A stretch of 64,000 bases of DNA. It comes from Laccaria trichodermophora (lineage: Eukaryota > Basidiomycota > Agaricomycetes > Agaricales > Hydnangiaceae). Positions 56,651 through 64,000 of this stretch are shown in pieces. Both the position numbers and the translations under genes were made by a program. The stretch lies in contig JACTVC010000046.1 of the NCBI GenBank assembly GCA_018417955.1, positions 62,001 to 126,000 of the forward strand, given 5' to 3'. The notes below the pieces were generated by a model. It made no database searches, had not been told where the DNA came from, and was given only the letters and a program-made list of their open reading frames with translations. Each line of letters opens with the position of its first letter. The first letter of the stretch is position 1.

Positions 56651-59600
56651 CTAATGTGCAGAGGTTATACCAGTGTACTTGGTCCAATAATCCGTGGAGT
56701 GACCGGATGATTTCAAGGTGGAAAGGGGCGCGGGCGCGTACGAGGATTCTCTGGGTGGCTCAGGAAGGGGATTGTTGTGAAGAGTAGGTTGTAATAGTGA
56801 TGGCGGGACTGTATGATCAAGGGGAGAAGCAGATGAATGAACTTGAGACTGATGGGTCTGAGTGCGTTCGTAAGGTTCGTATACAGAGTCACGAAGACTA
56901 GGAATAGAAGCGGGGGAGGAGTAGATACCAGGGTCAGGGGAGGCATAGATGCCAGAACCAGGAGGAGAGTAAATGACAGGAGGAGGGGCATTAGGCATTG
57001 AGTGGTAGATTCGAGAGGCTTGTCCTTGGAACGGGCTCTGCACGACAAACGCGGTGTGAGTGGAGCCATACACCGCGCCTTGCGTCGTGGCATCACCGCT
57101 CGTTGAGCTGGTGGAGTTTGGCGCAGCGGGAGAGTATGAAGCACCCATCGCCCCATTGAGCTCAGGAGCATACATGCTACGAGCTTTCCAAAGTCGTTCC
57201 ATCTCCCACGCCTCTGTAGCTCTCATTGCATTCATCTCTGCAGCAGACGGGAGCTCTGAAGTGGGTCGAGTAGTAGTCGAAGGATTCCGTTCCAAAGGTC
57301 GGGCAGTTGGAACATCGCCGTTTGACGTAGGCTGGGCATAAATACTGAAATTAGAAGGCGCCGGAACGTCCGACGTCTTCGTCTCTGATTTTCGGTCCCG
57401 ATGACCATCACGCTTTTGGCTGCTCTTATGTTCGTTATGAGAACGGCGTGAAGTACGGCGACCTTCAGCTTGGGTCACTGGTGGTGACAAGGAATCTTGG
57501 TGCTGATGCTTCGAACTTTCATGACTCTGAGGTCGTGTGCGGTGGTCCCCTTCCACAACAGCTTCTGCCCTAGTGCTGTTCTCCCGGTTATGTTCCCTTT
57601 CCCGTCTGCTACTTTTCTCACGGTCTTTGGGTCTCGATGATGACTCTTTTGACCTTGAGGAAGACTCATGTGGCTTCGATGACGATTCTTTTGGCTTGGA
57701 GGACGGTTCCTTCACTTTCGAGGACGAGTCTTTCGGCTTGTAAGATGGTTCCTTCGATTTGGAAGACGACACCTTAGTCTTCGAGGTAGATTCCTTGGTT
57801 TTCGGAGAAGATTCTTTAGATTTAGAATGAGATTCCTTTGTTTTGGAAGAAGACTCTTTCGCTCTCGTGGACGCTTCCTTTGACTTGGACGATGGCTTGT
57901 TCCTCCCGTCAGACTCAACAACCTCCCACTGCTGTCCTGCTGCTACTATCCTCTCAGTTGATGCATAAACGTTTCCGGATGAGCTTCGAACGAGCTTAAA
58001 CGTCTCCGTTTGTCTTCCTTTGGTTTGTCCGGGCGATGGCTCCCTCGTCGGCGGTTTAGTTTCCTGACGTGACTTGGGGGGCAATGCGGGCGGCAGCTGC
58101 TCAGGAGTCAAGGAAATCATTGTACGATCGTCATATGGTGTGGGTGGATTGGCGAGAACAGATGAAGCGGAATAAGGCGAATCATTATAAGGTATGTAAG
58201 ATTGAACCCGATTAGGTGGAAGAAAATCATTTGGTTGAGTAGTGGGGAAAGGGACCTGATTGGACGGAGAAGAACGTTCGAGCTGTGGAGGTTGCGCAGG
58301 GGTAACAGTCGATAGGCGAGAGTGATTCTGCATATGAGGAGTTTGTTCTGGCACGGCGGGAGCCACTGGCATATCGTCAGTACTCGCCCTACTTGCTCGA
58401 TTTGACTCGACCTCCTCAAAAAAGGGAGTTGGAGTATGTGTTGATAACGATCCACGCCGCGGCTTAGGTTGGCTATTCGTTTTCGAGCTTCCACGAGATG
58501 CATGGGAATATACGGATGGCTGATAACCACGACTGTGGCCGCTAACGACAGGCTGGGTTGACTGTGTATGCTGAGAATCGGGCTGAGTGGATTGCGGGGG
58601 AAGAGCAAGGCTATCTTGTTTTTGGGAGGGTGACACATGAGGGGATTCGTCCGGGTTGGAAATTCCATTGCCATTATGAAACCGCTCCACTGGCTTTTCG
58701 GGAGGAAGTGGCGGATTTACGTCGGGAAGGGTTTGATGCAATCCCTGGTCATAATCTGGAGCATCAGGATTGGCAATGGTAAGTTTGCCCATAGAGAAAG
58801 GTGCTTCCAGGGAAATCGAAGAGGACCGATCAAGTTCCGCTGGCCCCTCGACGTTGTGTGCAACAGTATAATCCACGGATGGTGGAGGGACTCTCTTGGG
58901 AGCTTCAGGTTGAGCCTTTTCTGGCGAAGCTTGCCTTCGCCCCGTATCAAAGCTTTGCCTATTACTGCTTGCTCTCACATCTTCCGCGCTAATGTGATGC
59001 CAGCCGTCTACCTTGTCGGGGGCTCTGTCATTATCCTCACTCGGCTTTCTTAATATGCTGAACTTCCTAGCTAGTCTTCCTAACACACTCCCACGTTTCT
59101 CCTTCTTTGGAGTTGGGTTTGCGTTTCCTTGAGAAGGTGCAACGGACATACGCTTAGGCAACGACGTCCCATACGATGGGTCGGAGGAAAGAAGAGTGCG
59201 CTCAATGGGGGTAGCTGGTGCAGATGTCGTCATGCGGTTAAGATCCCCTTTCTCAGAACTGAATACATTTTCGACGGTGGGTGAACGACGTTTACTGAGC
59301 TTGCGAGGTCGGCTATCGTCTGGTTCAGGTGGATGTAGGTGAACAGCAGAGGTTGACTGAGAGAGAGGAGAAGGCGCCACCGACTTGTGAAGAGGTGCAG
59401 CAGTCATGCTTGCGCGTCTTGGCCGATTGTTCGATATCTAGTCAATAAGAAAATGGTCAATGAAATGTTGTGCCTAGAGAAAAGGGCAGAAAGCTCGTAC
59501 ATCGTGGGTATCGACAGAACCCGTGGTCTGTCCAAACCAATCATAAGGAGATTGATGATGCCAATTTGTGCCCCAAGGGTCAGTAACATCGAGGAGGTCA

Positions 59601-60516
59601 ATATTGTCAGGAGTTGTCTGTGAGGTTTTACGAGATCTTCTGCCACCCTCCGCCACGCGAGTATCTGATGATGTGGGGGTTGGTAAGGGGGAGTGTGAAG
59701 GTGTCCTGCTGGGACCGGGATGCCCCATCTCGCCCATATGTTCTGGCGTCGAAGAAGTTCCCATAGGAGGGAACGCGGTCGAGAAGAAGGATGGGGGTCG
59801 CATACCCGGCTTAATTTGGGACGGGGGAATGAGGTGGTAGTTTCGATACCAACGAGGTCCATGTGGATTGTCAATTTGGTATCTAACTTTATGGGGAGGC
59901 AAAGGAGGGGCGCTCCACTCTTTGGTATTCACGGAAGGAAGGTCACTCATGGGTTCGGGGATGATTGGGCGTGACGCGCTACGCTGGTCCTCGTATTTTT
60001 CCTCCGTTATAGGATTAATATCGTCACGAAAGTCTGCATCAGATGGTGGTATTCGCGATGATCGATGGTCAGGGGGAGAGGTGGGGGGGACAGGTACGGT
60101 GTGTTTGCTCTTGGATTTCCGAGACCAGATGGAGGCAGAAATGGAGTTACGCTTTGAAAGCTTGCGCTCGAGATCCTTTTGTTCCATATCGTGGTAAAAA
60201 GCCTTGAGTTCCTCGGGAGAGGCTGAGATGGGAGATTGGGGACCTTGAGACTGCAGGATAGGAAATAAGGAGTGTGGTTCAGATGATGAGGAAAAGACTC
60301 ACAAGTTCATAAGGCTCTTGTACTAAAATATGGGTACGGGTGTGGTAATAAGCCATACCAGGCTGGGGGATGAGGGCAACGACGTTGGCGGTGGCAGCGT
60401 TAACTACTGTTCACATTAAACATTCAATAACGGTGGCGATGATGTGGCACGTGCCTACCTGCAGGCCAATACTTGAGCAACACATTGTGCTGTGCTGCCT
60501 ATTCACCGTCCTTCAT
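56651..60516 (-). CDS. Long disordered protein with Lys/Ser/Glu heptad repeats (unknown function)
   Basis: About 1,200 residues. The first coding exon is only ATGAAGGACG (60507-60516). After an intron of about 94 nt it continues VVNAATANVVALIPQPGMAY then YHTRTHILVQEPYEL. The next exon has SPISASPEELKAFYHD with EQKDLERKLSKRNSISASIW. A conserved-looking part near 59530-59930 reads EWSAPPLPPHKVRYQIDNPH and GPRWYRNYHLIPPSQIKP, then DPWGTNWHHQSPYDWFG. The large last exon is Ser/Pro-rich with KRGSVLGRLARKFSILRKPS, a 13-copy heptad array (57624-57897) and Tyr-rich repeats (GIYASPDPGIYSSPASIP). The ordered parts lie only at the N-terminus. I do not recognise the family; a scaffold or RNA/membrane-associated role is possible but unproven. 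Confidence 0.75.
57624..57897 (-). repeat. 21-bp minisatellite coding a 13-copy heptad array
   Basis: Within the previous gene, about 13 imperfect copies of a 7-residue unit with consensus S-S-K-x-K-E-S (examples SSKTKES, SPKTKES, SSKPKES, SSRSKES). Frame is kept throughout and copies differ mostly at the x and last positions. Confidence 0.8.
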
Positions 60517-60681
60517 TGTATTCCATGTAATGCTGTGGATTTGTTGGCGTCGTGTCTGCACCCTTGCACGACGTGCGCATTGCGCATGCTCCTTACATTC
60601 CAATGAGATTAAGTTGCACGCTCGATCATGCACTGATCGGTATCCTTCCCAATCTGGAACTCCGCACATTTTCTTCATCTC

Positions 60682-63481
60682 ATGTCGATCCGTATTCTCT
60701 TGCTCGGTAGCGGCGGCAGGGAACATGCCCTCGCCTGGAAACTTGCTCAATCGCCACAAGTAGATCATATCTACGCTTGTCCAGGAAACGCAGGAACTGA
60801 CCAAGAGCCTAAAACATCCAACGTCGATCATATCTCTGCCTCAGATTTCCCTCGTTTAGTCGAATTTGCCGTGAAAAATGGGGTATGAAGTCAATTATCG
60901 AAACCACTCACACCTGAATTTTGCTCACAGGTCGACCTAGTCGTTCCCGGTCCTGAACAACCTTTGGTTGATGGCATCCAGTCGTTCTTCTACAAAGGTA
61001 CATTATCTTTTCATCAAAAATTTGCATCGTCTAACATCACATCCATGTAGTCGGCATCCCCGTTTTTGGTCCAAGCACGCTTGCTGCAAGAATGGAGGGA
61101 TCTAAGGCTTTTTCCAAGGCCTTCATGGCCCGACATTCCATTCCCACAGCCGAGTTTAAGGTTTTTAACTCGTCACAATACCAGGAAGCCGTCGACTATG
61201 TAAACTCTTGCGGTCATCAAGTCGTATTGAAAGCCAGTGGCCTGGCGGGTGGTAAAGGCGTGCTCATCCCGGAGACGAAGGAAGAGGCTATCGCCGGTCT
61301 CAAAGAGATCATGGTGGACAACGTATTTGGAGTTGCAGGTCAACCGTATTTCCCCGTCTTTCAAACCAATCCTGACATTTCTTAAGGTGATGAAGTTGTC
61401 ATCGAAGAGCTACTCACCGGTCCCGAAGTCTCTGTGTTGACGCTCTCTGATGGTTACACGATTGTTCCCCTTCCTGCTGCTCAAGATCACAAGCGTATCG
61501 GGGAGGGTGATACGGGTTTGAACACTGGAGGCATGGGTGCATATGCACCAGCACCCGTGGCATCCCCTGAAATTTTGGAGCGAATCATGAACGAGTCCAT
61601 CAGACCAACAATCGACGGGATGAGAAAAGAAGGTTAAACCGCATTTAACAGTTCATCTGACCATCGCTAAACAATGATCATAGGTTTTCCATTTGTTGGA
61701 GTGCTTTTTACCGGCTTCATGCTCACACCCTCTGGGCCAAAGGTGCTGGAGTTCAACGTCCGCTTCGGGGATCCGGAAACGGAAACACTCATGCTTCTTT
61801 TAGAAGAGAACGTCGACCTGGCCGCCGTCCTCCTCGTAAGTTTTAGCGCATTTTTTACACAATTAAAGCTCATGGTATGCCAGGCTTGCGCGGAACATCG
61901 TCTGGATTCGGTGGAGATAACCTCACGGCCCGGTGTTGCCGTCACGGTTGTCCTTGCTTCTGCAGGCTACCCAGGCAGTTATGAGAAGGGAAAGAAGATC
62001 ACCATCGGAGAGCTCCCTTCCAGTGAGCACCACTTTTTGTTTACTGAGAAATTATTTCATCGCGCTTCAAGATGTGGTTGTTTTCCATGCTGGAACAAAA
62101 AGACGTGGGGACGATGTCGTAACGGATGGGGGTCGTGTCTTGGCCGTCACTGCATATGCGCCTGCACTTCAAGAGGCACTTGATACAGCCTATGAAGGGG
62201 TCAACAAGATTACCTTTGATGGCAAAACTTACAGACGTGACATCGCTCATAGGCATGTTATTTTCTTATATTGTTTTTACTTTGCCTCAAAAAGTGCAGA
62301 GCACTGAATCCTCAATCCGAGCTCAAACCCGCTGGCTTAACGTACGCCCAAGCCGGTGTATCCGTAGACGCCGGTAATGCATTGGTGGAGGCCATTAAGC
62401 CATATGTACGATCCACACGTCGGCCTGGTGCTGATGTGGAGATTGGTGGTTTCGGTGGTGTCTTTGACCTCCGTGCCACTGGATACAAAGATCCCGTCCT
62501 CGTCAGCGGGACTGACGGCGTCGGCACAAAACTTAGACTGGCGGTAGACGTTGGCGTTCATGATCTTGTCGGTAAGTCGTTCATTTGTTTTTGGGATACA
62601 AGATTGTTAACCCGTTTGAAGGTATTGACCTCGTAGCCATGTCCGTCAATGATCTTCTCGTCCAAGGCGCAGAACCCTTGTATTTCCTGGACTATTATGG
62701 CTGCAGTTCGCTGGACGTATCGGTGGCAACTAAGGTTGTCAAAGGCATCGCTGAAGGCTGTCGGCAGGCTGGTTGCGCTCTTATCGGCGGCGAAACCGCC
62801 GAAATGCCTGGAATGTATCAACCAGGTATTTTCGGTCCCATAAATACTCATATTCCATTTTAATTACGCTTCTCAGGTGATTACGACCTAGCAGGATTCG
62901 CAGTTGGTGCCGTCGAGCGAGATCTCTTACTTCCACGTAAGGATATCGCCGCCGGTGATATTATTCTCGGTGTCGCCTCCTCTGGGCTGCATTCCAATGG
63001 CTTCTCTCTCGTCCGCAAAATCATTCCCCTGTCAGGTCTAAAATATTCATCGCCCTGCCCTTGGAGTAATGGCGTAACTCTTGGTCGTGCTCTTCTCGAA
63101 CCTACGCAAATATACATTTCGCAGCTCCTGCCCGTTGCTCAGGCTGGCCTGTTGAAAGGCATGTCGCATATCACTGGCGGAGGTTTCACCGAGAACATCC
63201 CTAGAGTTCTACCTAAAGACCTTGGGTGCTATATCGATGCCTCTACATGGACTCTGCCGCCCGTCTTTCGTTTTTTGATGAAACATGGTGGGGTTGATGC
63301 ATTGGAGATGGCACGAACCTTCAACAACGGGATCGGGATGGTTATCATTGTCGCGCCCAACAACGTCAGTAGGGCAATGACACTTATCCAACGGGGACCA
63401 GTGGGAGTTTATAAAATTGGCGAGGTTACATCTGAGCCTGGAGTGGAGATGAGGAATATATTGGCATGGTCGCAGGATTAG
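60682..63481 (+). CDS. ADE5,7: Bifunctional GAR synthetase / AIR synthetase (ADE5,7)
   Basis: Cytosolic purine biosynthesis enzyme catalysing steps 2 (PurD) and 5 (PurM). The N-terminal GARS half starts [20 protein letters not shown] and contains [95 protein letters not shown] and [15 protein letters not shown]. The C-terminal AIRS half contains [118 protein letters not shown] and [13 protein letters not shown]. There is no PurN domain, as in other fungi. About eight introns. It diverges from the disordered gene across 165 bp. Confidence 0.97.
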
Positions 63482-63837
63482 CATGGGATGTTAAGTATGG
63501 TACAAAGACGTTAATGCGGAATAACCAAGAGTGATAGTTTGTAGTTTTTCTAATGTACGAAATGACGGCGCTGAGAACGGAGACGACCGAGGGATAAATC
63601 TACAAAAGGGAGCGGAACATAATATGGATGTAACGATATGCAAGATGGATGATAGCTGATGGTTACGGTCAAAAATAACGATGATAGATGGGGAAGTGGA
63701 ATGAACAATAAATGTAAGTCAGATGGGAGAAGTATATAACCCAGAAGAAAAAGAAAATAATGGGAGCATTCAAAACTAACACCAGTGTCTGTCAAAGCTG
63801 ATCTATGATGTATATGCACAGATATGAAAAAATGATT
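63482..63837. other. Intergenic, convergent 3' flanks
   Basis: 356 bp between the ADE5,7 stop and the stop of the truncated minus-strand gene. A leucine-rich open frame on the minus strand has no coding look. I see nothing else. Confidence 0.5.
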
Positions 63838-64000
63838 TTACGCAGGAACAGACACTTCCTTAGGGCCCTCTGCCGCAGCAGTTGTGATTGCCGCGAAAGA
63901 GAAGGGAAGCTTATGCGCAGAGGGCTCCGATGTAACAACAGGCTGATTGGAAGAACCATTTACTTCCGGCTTGCCCTGTGAAAACATCAGATGAGTAGAG
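63838..64000 (-). CDS. Last exon of an unidentified gene cut by the window end
   Basis: A terminal exon at 63838-63975 follows a clear acceptor (gttttcacag on the minus strand). It encodes GKPEVNGSSNQPVVTSEPSA then HKLPFSFAAITTAAAEGPKE with end VSVPA and TAA. The sequence is polar and not diagnostic. The rest of the gene lies beyond 64000. Confidence 0.55.
   Translation of the reverse strand, partial: STHLMFSQGKPEVNGSSNQPVVTSEPSAHKLPFSFAAITTAAAEGPKEVSVPA

Noticed and set aside
63550..63819. Leucine/histidine-rich 89-codon minus-strand ORF
   Set aside because: It lies in a convergent 3' region, lacks a domain and has low-complexity composition, so it is probably chance.
1..64000. tRNA, rRNA or CRISPR features
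   Set aside because: No T-loop pattern within a foldable cloverleaf, no rRNA-like stretch and no spaced direct-repeat array were seen by eye. A tRNAscan run would settle the first.

Overview
This window looks like nuclear DNA of a basidiomycete fungus, most likely a mushroom-forming agaricomycete. About 29 protein genes are packed into 64 kb on both strands. Nearly all are broken by many GT-AG introns of roughly 45-65 nt, and intergenic gaps are often below 250 bp. The F-box/LRR-like protein (40955-43274), a Zn2Cys6 regulator, a large-spacer kelch/coiled-coil polarity protein and a two-domain ADE5,7 enzyme all fit this group. I saw no tRNA, rRNA or CRISPR. Coordinates are outer CDS limits with introns inside. 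Splice sites were placed by hand from reading frame, GT/AG and family knowledge.

Layout. 1-6098: a Zn2Cys6 transcription factor cut by the window start (-), S-formylglutathione hydrolase (+) and an FHA-domain checkpoint-type kinase (-). 6190-7882: a transposon-like element with 17-bp terminal inverted repeats and CAAGTG-rich ends, carrying a scrambled gene fragment. 8398-20330: housekeeping genes, namely the ribosome-export GTPase LSG1 (-), a LYR-motif protein (+), exocyst SEC8 (-), a lipid-droplet hydrolase (+) and a TGL2-like lipase (-). 20331-21918: a gene-poor stretch. 21919-33252: a Tea1-like kelch protein (+), the pre-rRNA processing factor RRP5 (-) and the U2 snRNP protein SF3A2 (+). 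33565-40467: two disordered unknowns (-) and the replication factor SLD2 (+). 40955-46234: F-box protein (+), proteasome subunit RPN5 (+), mitoribosomal protein mS23 (-). 46451-52589: secreted class 3 lipase (+), acyl-CoA ligase (-), Mediator MED7 (+), a BCL7-like protein (+). 52723-56354: a membrane nitrilase resembling bacterial apolipoprotein N-acyltransferase (+) and two unknowns (+). 56651-63481: a long disordered protein with heptad repeats (-) and ADE5,7 (+). The window ends in the last exon of another minus-strand gene.

These are mostly unlinked housekeeping functions rather than a pathway cluster. Loose themes are lipid handling (16840-20330 and 46451-50644), ribosome biogenesis (LSG1, RRP5) and replication/cell-cycle control (FHA kinase, SLD2 with a KEN-box neighbour).

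The most striking signals are these. Four genes carry internal microexons of 8, 8, 8 and 11 nt. Three of them encode the core of a zinc-cluster, kinase or lipase motif, and all have lengths equal to 2 modulo 3, so skipping any of them would shift the frame. There is a fungal protein with the topology and E-K-C residues of bacterial Lnt, and a fungal protein with the hallmark box of the animal SWI/SNF subunit BCL7. A 54-residue Cys/His-rich ORF sits on the minus strand at 40621-40785. No gene set here clearly forms a new system.
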